DNA from: Enchytraeus crypticus
Lineage: Eukaryota > Annelida > Clitellata > Enchytraeida > Enchytraeidae
Assembly (NCBI GenBank): GCA_905160935.1
Contig: CAJHZI010000431.1
Coordinates: 2,008,001-2,072,000, forward strand
DNA length: 64,000 nucleotides
Reading direction: 5' to 3'
Shown: positions 28,168 to 38,870 of the stretch, piece by piece
Layout of the letters: every line of letters begins with the position of its first letter
How positions within the stretch are numbered: position 1 is the stretch's first letter
Made by a program: the position numbers and the translations under genes
Notes under the pieces: model-generated
Seen by the model: only the letters and a program-made list of their open reading frames with translations
What the model was told of the DNA's origin: nothing
The model's database searches: none

Positions 28168-29693
28168 ATTTCCAAAGTCCCATTTCCAACTTAAATTTCA
28201 TTTCCAAAATCTTGGAAAAAATAATCTACACTCGCTTATGCAGCCATCTCGAATCTTTTCCTTCTCTAACTTTTTTCCAATCTGCATAGCGAAAGCTTCA
28301 CTCCACTGAAACTGCCTTACTCAGCATTCATAATGACCTTTGCTTAGCCTTAAACTCTCAAAAGGTATCAGCCCTTGTACTACTTGATCTTTCGGCTGCC
28401 TTCCACACCATCGATCATAACATTCTTACCAGTAGACTTAAAACGTGCTTTGGTATCTCTGATTCCGCTTTCTCTCTGATCTCCTCCGAACTTTCTGGTC
28501 GCACTCAATCTGTTATTATAGACAATGAACGCTCCCCTGAACTACCTCTTCTTCGTGGTGTGCCCCAAGGATCTGTATTTGGACCTTTACTTTTTTCCCT
28601 CTACACTACCCCACTCAGTTATGTTTTAGATAATTCTTCAATAAAATTTCACTTCTATGCTGGTGATACTCAGCTGTACATCTCATTTTCTAGCTCAGAT
28701 TCTGACTTGAAATTGCAACATCTTTCATCTGTTCTTGACAAAGTGTATTCATGGTTTTGCAGTGATCGTCTCTCTGTCAACCCCACTAAAACCGAATATC
28801 TTTTAATCGGCACTCCCCAGCAAAGAACCAAAATTGCCAATTCCTCCGTCTATTTTCAAAATCTTGCTCTCACTCCTACTCCCAAGGCTAAAAACCTTGG
28901 TGTCATGTTTGATGAAAACATTGATTTTAAATCTCATATCTCATCTGTCTGTCGTTCATCTTTCTTCCAGATTCGTCAAATCAGACAGTTATCTCTTGAT
29001 AAAAATTCATCCATAATTCTTGCCAACTCAATAGTTCATTCTAAACTTGACTACTGCAATTCATTGCTATATGGTTTACCTTCTTCTTCTTCTCTTATGC
29101 GTTTGCAACGCGTTCAAAATACTCTAGCACGTGTTGTCTGTCCATCCTCGAGGCTTCAGGCCACCTCTAGTTCCTTGCTTAATAACCTTCATTGGCTTCC
29201 TGTAGTTCAAAGAATTAAGTTTAAAATTGCTCTTTTAACTTTCAAAACAATACTTTTGGGTAAACCTTCTTACCTTTCTGATCTCCTAATCCAATATCAA
29301 CCTTCTCGTAAGCTTCGTTCTTCTGATACCAAACTGCTCAAAATTCCTAATATACTCACTTCTTTAGGTAGACGTTCATTTTCATTCTCCGCTCCTACCG
29401 TTTGGAACTCTCTTCCTCCTGATCTTCGCTCATGTTCTACTACTTCCACTTTCCGTTGTAAGTTGAAAACACATCTCTTCCCACCATAGATTTTATTTCA
29501 TCTTGCCTGACTGTTTTTTTGATCACCGGACCGGCACTGTTTAGGATCTTTTATTTCTCTTCAGCACGTGTTTTTTCAGATCGTTTGGGGTGAATCAATT
29601 TGTAGTGACATGTGATGGGGGGACGTCCCTGACATCAACCTTGTATGAAGAAACGGACGTTAAACCTTTATTATTATTATTATTATTATTATT
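28168..29693 (+). mobile_element. 5'-truncated CR1/L2-like LINE with (ATT)n tail
   Basis: It starts in the RT domain (PISNLNFISKILEKIIYTR), and its 3' end reads GGACGTTAAACC then (TTA)n. A stop and a frameshift precede the long open frame. Its insertion splits duplication copy B, and copy A preserves the empty site. Confidence 0.85.
28560..29489 (+). pseudogene. Reverse transcriptase C-terminal part of the CR1/L2-like LINE
   Basis: The frame encodes 309 residues. It holds MPQGSVFGPLLFSLYTTPLS, the active-site box FHFYAGDTQLYISF (YADD changed to YAGD, losing a metal-binding Asp), then YSWFCSDRLSVNPTKTEYLL, LGVMFDENIDFKSHI, LDYCNSLLYGLP and the C-terminal RSFSFSAPTVWNSLPPDLR typical of CR1/L2 ORF2. 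The upstream RT part (28170-28560) is in the same family but broken by a stop and by AAFHTIDH in place of AAFDTIDH. The element is inactive despite the long open frame. Confidence 0.88.
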
Positions 29694-30118
29694 AATTACT
29701 TTGTTTTGATTAATTGTATCAGAAAAATTATTCATAATGTGATTTCTACATTATGCCAGATTTTAGATATTCAACGAACATGTAGGCCTAGGCCTAACGT
29801 ATATAGGCCTACTGGCTCAGTATCATCTATTTTTGTCTGCTATGTAATTATGGAAATTTAAAATAATGTGAACATATATAGCCTATTAATAATAGGCTAC
29901 TATTAGCAATTATATCAAAATTAAAACGAATGGAAGCGATATTTATCAGATCCTATATTTGTTATAGCGCACTAATGCATTAGAAGTTTTACTGTATTCA
30001 CTTCAGTATTATTTATGTTGGGGTAGGCGTATATGTATTTTTGGATTATGTTTGGCCGTGATCGTATGCCTTTATTCAAGATTATTTATAAATGTAGCAG
30101 TCTTGTGTCGTATTAATT

Positions 30119-30213
30119 TAAAGGTTAGTTTGTGAACAATAACCTGTTTGTATTTCTAGTGTTTGAATAAACACTAGAAAGACAAACAGGTATTTTACAC
30201 AAACTAACCTAAC
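30119..30213. repeat. Long imperfect palindrome, present only in copy B
   Basis: AGGTTAGTTTGTG...CACAAACTAACCT forms the outer arms, and ACCTGTTTGT, TTCTAGTGTTT pair with AAACACTAGAA, ACAAACAGGT inside. Copy A has only one arm at the matching place. Confidence 0.8.
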
Positions 30214-30589
30214 TAACATCCCATAGTTTATTATATCACTCAGAGAATAATCTAAAAAATTGCTGTAAAAACTGGTCCAATGTAGGCCCCTATACGGATT
30301 CCTACTCGCATATGCTTCATAAATATTCCACAACCTTGAACCTACAATATGAAATGCAATCCTTTTAATGTAAAACGTTAATATTGTAAATAAATATGGC
30401 TACCGGCCATGTGTAGCTTATCATCGTAGGTACACTAAAGTTTATTTCCCTACAGGGACCATGCACCCATTTTCTTAGCAAGCTGTTCAAACGTTTCTTC
30501 CAGCATATTCTATTGTTACTGTTGCTTTTCTATTTTTCAATGGGGCGGATCGATTTAGCGCACTCATTCGGTTATGGCTGCACGTCAAC

Positions 30590-30835
30590 TGAACGAAGTT
30601 TTAAGCTATAACTCGCGACCGGTTAGTACATTAAATTTTGTGGACGACCACATTTAAAGACCGAGTGTTGACTGCTTTGAATGAAAATCCGAGGGTGTCG
30701 GAAATGATTTAGTAATCCGTCCAGGCTGCATGCAATCGATGCGCCGATTAACAAAAGGCAACGAATACTAATGTAGCCATGGAAGGAAAGGAGGAAGTAA
30801 CGAAAACGAAGAAAACAGCACCAAAGAAGGAAGCT
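30590..30835. repeat. Two-copy unknown repeat, copy 1
   Basis: It aligns with 53748-53935 (GCG-x-CCGGTTAGTA, GAGTGTTGAC, TTTGAATGAAAA, GTGATGGAAG-like and GGAGGAAGTAACGAAAA words) in the same orientation. It is CpG-containing and of unknown class. It is followed by a C-run at 30945-30957. Confidence 0.55.
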
Positions 30836-30839
30836 TTGT

Positions 30840-32215
30840 AAACATATTTCGTTGTCATGTAAGTGGTGTAACCTGCCGTATAAGAACATAAAATACTGTT
30901 CCCCATCTCTGGAATTCTAGCTCTTCCTTCCAATTTGTTCCCTCCCCCCCCCCCCCTCTGACGTCCTCCGTCATTCAACTTCCCCTTATCAGCCATTAAT
31001 TCTTTTTGAGCAGTTTCATTGCGTATCCATTCAATGTACGTAGATCTATAGAACTCTTATAAAACTTGCTTACTTTGAAAAAATCACCTACATTATATGC
31101 TAACCGGTCGAAATTTTAAAGGAAGCCGCCAGCAGCTGCTGCTGCAGATGTTTATGTTTATGAAGCAGCAGCAGCTGTTTGGTGTTTTATTCGCAAATAG
31201 TGTACTATTATTACTCTAATTAGTGATTTCATGACGTTAATGTAATAAATGAAATCTAAACTAGCTAGGTTTACGCGTATTCATTCTTACGTAGTGTATG
31301 ATTCTGCCGTTTGTTAGATCATATGTAGGCTTTTAATTAAATTTTGACCTACAAATTATCAAAACAATAATTGATATGACCTAATTGCCAGATTCATCTA
31401 TTGTGCAGTTAAGGTCACTGCAAATTTGCGGGTTTAGGGAGTAAATTTTCGTAGAACTTTCTCTTCTGAAATCAATAGCAATACATTAAATTTGAAGCTT
31501 TACGTGACCGTTCGGTAAACATGTAAAATTTAGCTTTCTAAAAATTATTTTTACGTAACGTTGCTAAAGGGTCATTGTGAGTGGAATGTGTACTGTAAAA
31601 TTTGCGAATTGCTTCCAATATTTATGTAAGCTTTGAATCCGGTTATATTCGTCTTAATTTTTGTTGAATTTGATGCTTTTGTATTAGCAAGAAATCAGTG
31701 AAATTAATTCTTGCTGATCAATTTGAAATTATTGATGAATTTAATAAACAATAAAATTAGTGTTTTTAATTGAAATTAGAGGCTATACCTTACTGGATGA
31801 GATGGGTAACTGATCAGAGAGCTATCAAATTTTGAAAGTCCAGGGAATGTTACCCAATAGTGTTACATTGGTCGTCTATTGAATCGTTGACCTTTTTCAC
31901 CCTCCAGTACCCGCATACTCTTTCTTGATCATCATCATCATCTTTCCTTAAATTCCACTCCGGCATACTCTTTCTCTATAAATTCACAAAAGTGTATAAG
32001 AGTTATAGCCTACCATTAGGACACTTTAACAAATTATGTTTTATCAAGAGTGTAATTTTCAGACTTTAGATATAAGCCTGTATTTAACCTTTAGGATGGT
32101 TGCATATTGATCTGAAAATATATTGTATATAACATCGTCTTGCAATAAAACTTTTGTTTTTAAAGTAATAGGTTTTGGATGGGAAATTTGCCAGTTACTT
32201 GAGACCTACAGATAA
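30840..32215. other. No gene seen
   Basis: Non-coding A+T-rich sequence. It includes CAGCAGCTGCTGCTG words at 31130-31180 and a minus-strand (ATC)n LINE tail near 31926-31960. Confidence 0.4.
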
Positions 32216-32217
32216 AT

Positions 32218-34400
32218 ATGAGCAGTATTGGAGCACCTTACATTCCAGCTTCTAATTCTACTCCTCACTCTACAATGCAGACTCATTCCAATGTTGAGCT
32301 TTCTGATTTCACTCCAGTCTCTACTGAAGAGATTACTACATTAGTTTTAGACTCTCTAGCCAAACATTGTGACTTAGACCCTATCCCAACCACTCTTCTA
32401 AAGAAGTTTGTTCACTTACTTGTCTTGTCATGTCATCTGACCGCTAGGGCTGGTTCCAGCTGTTCATTCTTTTTCTTCCTTCTCCTCTCCAATAAATGCT
32501 AATTCTAGCAGCCTTCAGGCCCTCTTCGAGGCAGTTATTCCATCTTTTAGGTCTTCCCACTGTGCTTTTGCCATCTGCTTTGTAGTGAGATTTCTTTTGA
32601 GAATTTCTGTTTTCTTCCATGTGCATCACAAGTCCGTTTCATTCCTCTTCTCTTGATGATGTCACTAATTTAATGATTTGTTTTTATCTTAGTGTTCTCA
32701 TCTTTTATGTGCTTTTTGTAATTGAATTTTAATATTCTCCTTAGCCCATTGTTTTAGGTGGAATTCAATTTCTTTTCCATTTCATTTGTTAATTCCCACC
32801 ATTCACATCTGTAGATTTGTACTGGTATCGCGCAGGTCGTCGCTGGAGTAACTAAATAAGTAAACTATGAATTCCTAGTTTAATCTTAAGTTTGACCTCA
32901 TGTCTTCTCATGATTTTCTTAAACTTTCTAAATGTTGCTCTTGCTAGAACATTTCGTTTAATTTCACTTACTTGCTCCTGTACTAGCATTGATTGTTAAT
33001 CATTATGGAATTACAGGTCTATATCCAATCTGTCATACCTCTCTAAACTCACAGAAAGAATTGTCATCAGAGGCTCTCTTCTCATCTCTCTTTCAATGAT
33101 CTATTTTATAAGCACCAAGTTGCTTCTACTAAGCATCATTCAACTGCAATTGTTCTTCTATCAGTGTGCAATTCTATTGTTAGCGCTATGTGCACTCAGC
33201 GATAACTGGATTATGTCTGCGTGATCTCTCGGCTGCATTTGATAGATCACAATATTATTCTTATGAAATATTGTTGTTAATATCTACTCCTGGTATGGCA
33301 TACATGGAGTTGTTCTTGATTGGGTTTCATCCTTCCTTTGTGTGAAAGTACAGGAGTACATTTCTTCACCTTCCCACCTAAAGTATGGCTTGCATCAAGT
33401 CTATTCTCTTCAATCTCTATGCCACACCTTTTTCATTCTCTTGATCATGAACAATATGCTGATATCACTCAATTATACACTTGCTTCACCCCCAACTCCT
33501 ATTCTGATACTGAAACCCTCCTGCAGCAATCTTGTCAGTCAATATCCTCTTGGAAGTCTGCTAATTTCTCAACACTTTATCCTTCTACAACTAAATATTT
33601 GTTGCTTGGGACATCTCAAGAGCGTCTGTAGCTGAATGCCAAATCCTTTCACTATTTATAGGTATTACAATATCATCCATTTCCTCAGTTATGCAATCAC
33701 AATACATGCCACCCGTTTCTTCAGTGAAGATCGAATTTTGGTCTTATCTTTTATAAACACCTCCTGACCTTCCATGAACGTATAACTAAAACTTCACAGG
33801 CATGTTTCTTCCTTATCCGTGATCTTCGTTGAATACGTCCATATTTGTCACGTGAGACAGCTACTACAATTGGTGCTGCTCTTTTGCAATGAAGGTTGGA
33901 CTACTGCAATTCTCTGTTTTTAAATTTCCTTAGCTGTGAGATTGATCGGTTGCAGTTTGTTCAGAGTTCTCTTGCATGAGCTATTTCTGTAGTCCCAATT
34001 ACATATTACACTTATTTTAAGGTCTTTGCACTGGCTAAAAATTAAAGAGCATATCATTTACAAAGCAGCTTCGTTAACGTATAAGTCCATCGCCACCCCT
34101 GAATAAAGCTGCAAGTCTCACTTGATTGAAGTGATGCAGCCTGCTGTTACTCAATCTTCTAAATTAATTACTCTTGTGAGACTTAGCTTACCTTCAAGCA
34201 CTAAGCTATCTAATCTTTCTTTCCAGCATGCTGATGGTAGATCTGGAATTCTCTTCCGTCCACTCTTCAGAAGAATTCGTTTCAATCACATCAGTTTTTG
34301 CATTCCTATGAGCAGTTCCAAAGGCAGGTGAAGACCAACCTTTTCATTTCTCTTTTCCATCCAGTGACAATAAGCTGAGACCAGCACTTAACCTCACTTT
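32218..34400 (+). pseudogene. Decayed CR1/L2-like LINE ORF2, interrupted by another LINE
   Basis: Readable pieces in broken frames: the pre-RT linker (FTPVSTEEITTLVLDSLAKH, then CDLDPIPTTLLKKFVHLL), RT start words near 33010-33080, LSAAFD-like words near 33225, YADITQLYTCF (YADD lost) near 33460, SISSWKSANFSTLYPSTTKY, and LDYCNS near 33897. A minus-strand LINE lies inside it from about 32445 to 33010. Many stops make it clearly dead. Confidence 0.75.
32445..33010 (-). mobile_element. LINE 3' fragment nested in the plus-strand LINE
   Basis: The minus strand encodes a typical ORF2 C-terminus (MEENRNSQKKSHYKADGKST, VGRPKRWNNCLEEGLKAARI, NSWNQP). The same family occurs at 49420-49960. Confidence 0.7.
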
Positions 34401-35220
34401 CTTTAATTCCCTTTGTCTTTGAACTGATTTTCTGGATTTTGGAATTTACACTGCTTTTGTACCTTCATTTTGCTCGCTGGCTTGGATTTGTCTCAATAAT
34501 GCTCGATGCTGTCATTGATGACAGCATCACTCTAAATGTTGTAATATGTTATCAAGTTTTAAATGTGGCCCTCCTTAGCAAACGTTTGCCCACCCCTGCT
34601 GAATGCATACATTTTTCTCTCAAACACTAGGTTGCATAACTTTTCAGAACTTTGATTGCCAAACCACTATAATTATAGAAACAGTGAATGATGTGAAACA
34701 CAAACATTCTCTGAAGTCAGTTTTGTTCGGATGCAATCTTATGAAATGAAAATATCTAAACTTGCCTTTGATACTGTAATTAGCTACTGTTTTGAGGCAA
34801 TGCCGTACATTAAATCGTATCAAGTGAAGTCCTATGAAGTATATTTATTATGATTGGGCTGCAGTATTAATCATGATTATGCTTGTGATTCACTCAGATT
34901 ACTGACTCGTTTCTGCTTAATAAGTAAATTAGTGTCAGCAATGGGCTTACTGTAAGCGAAAAAATGTATGAAATATCCATATGATATCAGCTTGTTTTAG
35001 GATACGGCCATATATTGATTTAGCAGAGTTCAATCATCGGCAACTGAACTGATAAAACCATCAAGGCGCTGATTGTTCTATTGCTGTAGCGTCATAGGCC
35101 GGCTGATTGGTCTTCCAGCGTGAATATTATTAGCAATAATGATTAATGACGTTGATACATAATGGTATTAAATTGTTCTCCGATATCTCGTTGCATGTTA
35201 ATGGTAACCTCTCCTGCTAT
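34400..35220. other. No gene seen
   Basis: Non-coding. A 63-codon frame at 34439-34630 shows no motif. Confidence 0.35.
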
Positions 35221-35356
35221 AAAAGCTGGTAAAGCTAAGGTTAACGTCAGTTTCCTCATTCGAAAGCGATGTCAGTGACGGGCGAGCCCAGGATTCGAAT
35301 CCCGCACATACTGATCCGCGGTCGAGTATCTTACCGACGTCGCCACTGGCTCCAGC
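35221..35356 (-). repeat. tRNA-derived SINE, family 2, full copy
   Basis: Read on minus: GGAGCCAGTGGCGACGTCGG (box A TGGCGACGTCGG), box-B-like GGATTCGAATCC, then a conserved body (GTCACTGACATCGCTTTCGA) and a TTACCAGCTTTT tail. Confidence 0.85.
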
Positions 35357-35867
35357 TAACATTAATCGTATCAACATTAATCATTACTATGTAAGTTACC
35401 TTTTAGCTTAAATGGTACATGATTGGTAACATAGGTTGGAATTATTAGCTCATAGCCGAGTATACTGTCATTTTTTCGACTAAACTGCAGGCTGCATACT
35501 TTCTAAATCACTGAAATTGTTTAACCAGAGCAAGGGTTTGGCCGTATTAAAGCCGTTTCAGTTTTGGGGTCTTTTGGTAGAGATCTATTAGTAATCTACA
35601 TGTAGGCTTATAACTTGTGCTAACGCGAATTGAATATTGCAGTCATTAAACAGCGATTGTTTTGTTTAATAATAAAATCTCTTTTTACAGCATGTCTTGT
35701 TTATGTTGCAATTTAGAACTCTTAGACCTACCACTTTGATTCTTACTTTAACTTCTATTCATTTCTCTGTTTTACGAAAAAAACAACCATCGAGTTCGAG
35801 CGTATGTGCTGTGAGGATTGAAATGTAATGCTGAAAGTAAATACTATCAAGTTGGATCTGATATGAT

Positions 35868-36110
35868 GATGTGATAGCATGATCACATGATCTGATCTCT
35901 TGATGATATTATCTGATCACATGATCTTATCTATTGATGATATTATCTGATCACATGATCTGATCTATTGATGATATTATCTGATCACATGATCTGAACT
36001 CTTGATGATACTATCTGATCACATGATCTGATCTCTTGATGATATTATCTGATCATATGATATCTGATCTCTTGATGATATTATCTGATAACATGATCTG
36101 ATCTCGTGAT
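35868..36110. repeat. 34-bp GATC-rich minisatellite
   Basis: About seven imperfect units of TGATCACATGATCTGATCTC then TTGATGATATTATC. Each unit holds several GATC or TGATCA palindromes. Confidence 0.9.
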
Positions 36111-36754
36111 ACTGTTATGATTATCGCATCTAGTAATCAGAGCTTGGATCAGATCACTAGATCAAATTATTAAAAATGAGATCAGTGTAAGTATACTATT
36201 CTCCCTTGCTTGGCGCCCGAAATGCTGATGTTAATGTTATTATTATCCTATATTAACATTATTTTATGCTATATTTAATTTTCTTTTTCCTTTTCTAGAA
36301 ATTTGAGAAAAAATTCCTTCCTTTATCATATTCATCCCTAAAACTGGACGATTTCTTTGCAATTATTTTTTATTATTTTGATGTATTTGTTAGCAAATCT
36401 AACACTTCTTCAAGAGGATTAGATTTTCTGTTGTCGTTTTCAGTTCCCTGCCTTGCAGTGAAACTCTCTCCTGAATTTTGATATATAGCAGCAAGACTCA
36501 CATCTCGCATGAAGCAGCCTCGATTATTATATGTTAGAGAAATCTGGAAGCTGCCGGTTTAATCAGAGGAAGGCATCTTTGCTGGTCAAGAATCGATTAA
36601 AACGAGATGATCAATGAGGACGTCGCTGTAACGAACGTGGTCATTGGTGTATTGAATATGTTACACGACTGTTGATTGAATGTTTGGATTACGTATTCCC
36701 GAGATAAAGCGCCAGAATCATATGAGCGCAATATCTGGGGTCTGATGGAATCAA

Positions 36755-37045
36755 TTATAAGAGAGACGGAGAGAAGGAGAGATAGAGAGAGAGAGACTGA
36801 GATAGAGAAAGTGGAAGTTAGAATAAGTGAAAAAGAAAGAGCGTGAGATAGAGAAAGAGAGAGAGAGAATGAGACAGAAAGAGAAATATAGAGGGAGATT
36901 GAATGAGAGAGAAAGGGAGGAAGAAGGAGTGCGAGTGGAATATTCTTTGTCTTACAGAACATTGACATTGAGCTGAGCCGGGCTATTGAGTGAACAGATA
37001 GATGGATAGATAGATTGTGAGAGAGAAAAAGAGAGAGAGAGAGAG
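36755..37045. repeat. GA-rich (purine) tract
   Basis: A strand-asymmetric GAGAGA-rich block about 290 bp long lies upstream of the OATP gene. The long minus-strand frame here is a low-complexity artefact. Confidence 0.85.
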
Positions 37046-37167
37046 GCTGGCTAAACAACAGCATTGCAGTCAAGGTTCAGTCAGCATCCAGGACAATATC
37101 GAGCACTTTGATGGGAATGCCTGTCTTCCTGTCTTGAGGTTAAAGTGACCAAGTCACGCTCAGAAGT

Positions 37168-37169
37168 TA

Positions 37170-37241
<72 letters not shown>
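37168..37241. repeat. (TA)n microsatellite
   Basis: About 35 uninterrupted TA dinucleotides, 260 bp upstream of the OATP start codon. Confidence 0.97.
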
Positions 37242-37244
<3 letters not shown>

Positions 37245-37504
37245 CACCGTATATATATTTATATATACGTTTTGAATTAAGATATAAAATAACATATATA
37301 TGATAACATTTAGTATATTTATATCTTCCAATTCCTGTGTTATTTTGGTGATATTTTTATTTTGTGTATATTTGTATAAATTTCTATAATAAATGTCTTC
37401 TGCTTATATCTCAATTTACAGATATTTAAACAGTATTATAAACAGTATTATGACACAGAAATATGTGAACGTTTCGAGGTTGATTGTATATTTTTCTGCG
37501 AAGG

Positions 37505-38870
37505 ATGTCGGACAAATCTGCTGAAATAAATCTTGAGAACAATTATATTCAGAATCTCACCATAGATAGCAACAAGAAGAATCTCAATAGCAACCATCAG
37601 GAATCTTTAGATAATTTTTCTTCTATTGATCTTCGTAACAAGGAACGAGTTATAGATAATTCTAGAACTGATTTCGATAAGAACAGGCTTGCTCTTGATA
37701 AGGATAGGAACAGTCTACTGCTAGATAAGAGCCAGATAAGGTTGGATGGTGACAAATCTTTACCAGGATTGACTCTGAAGAGGACTGCTGTAGGTGAACC
37801 TGATAGTCTGGAGGCTGGTTCTGATCGTTATCAGTCAGTATCAGATCGACTTGACGTAGGATCTGCAGGATTTGAAGAGGATTGTTTGGGATTGGAGGCG
37901 GGATACGATAGATTAGGTGCTGAATCTGGTATATTAGAGGCAGAATCTTGTAGATTAAACTCGGGTTCTGATATATTGGAGTCAGGATCACAGTTTGGAA
38001 GACTAGAGGTAGGGCCTGCCCTACTTACCACACAGTCCAGCCTGATGGAGGTAGAATCTGAACTGGCAGGCGTTTTGAAAACCTTGCAGGACAACGCCTT
38101 GCCAGACGACACTGCATCGTACGTCCAGATGCTGAAGGTTGATCAGAACTCCAGCGACCAGGGAGGGGCTGGGGGCTCTGAGATGGGTGATATCGAGTCG
38201 GATGTGGACGGGCAGGACACCGCTCTCACCTCGGACCAGCCGGGCGGCTCATGGCGTAGCCGCGCTGAAGCAGGCGGAGATTTTCTACCGGAATCTAGAA
38301 TAAAGACGGCAACCACTCCCGTGGGCGGACTGTCGGAAGAAGACGTTGATATTCTTCTCTTAAAGGCGGGGCTGATTCGATCCAGTAAGTCTCAGAGAGC
38401 GGATTACGAGGGTGCCACCTCGTCAGAAGATGACGTGGCAAGCATAGCCAGCCGGTCAGAGTGCCGGGTGGGAGGCTGTCGGCTGACCTGCCTGCAGCCG
38501 CTGGCGACTATCGTAGCGTTCACGACGATGTGCTGCGCCCTGGCCACGCTCAACGGCGCCCTAACCGCCGGATACGTCAACTCGGTGATCACGACGATCG
38601 AGAAGCGCTTCGAGATCGGAAGTTCGTACAGTGGGCTGATAGCCGCCTCGGTGGAGATGGGCGGAGTGATGTCGGTGGTGGTGGTGAGCTACTTCGGATC
38701 TACGCGCCACATTCCTAACTGGATCGGTTTCGGCGCGCTCATCACGTGCGCGGGCACGCTCGTGTTTACCGTCCCGCACATGATGGCACCGGCGTATACA
38801 GTCACCGGTGGGTTGAACTCCTCACAGCACGACGAAAACACCTGCAGGAAACCTCAGCTGTCGAGTAGAG
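37505..38870 (+). CDS. OATP exon 1: long disordered N-terminus plus TM1-TM3
   Basis: Residues 1 to about 320 are acidic and Ser/Leu/Gly-rich with degenerate LEAGSDRL-type words, unlike known OATP N-termini. The transporter domain starts near [15 protein letters not shown]. The donor is either AGAG-GTCTGT (38871) or CGA-GTAGAG (38865); both give phase 1. Confidence 0.85.

Larger units (their letters stand above)
27515..30390. repeat. Segmental duplication, copy B (with CR1/L2-like insertion)
   Basis: Diverged copy of 18815-20470, interrupted by a LINE at 28168-29693. The uninterrupted target sequence is preserved in copy A near 19808-19815 (GTATTGTATTTAATTACTTTG). Confidence 0.8.

Noticed and set aside
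28560-29489. Active reverse transcriptase
   Set aside because: The active-site box is YAGD instead of YADD, and the upstream RT part is broken.
36597-37073. 158-codon Ser/Leu-rich minus-strand ORF
   Set aside because: It is the complement of a GA-rich low-complexity tract.
37662-38779. Several minus-strand ORFs across OATP exon 1
   Set aside because: They are antisense shadows of the well-supported plus-strand exon.
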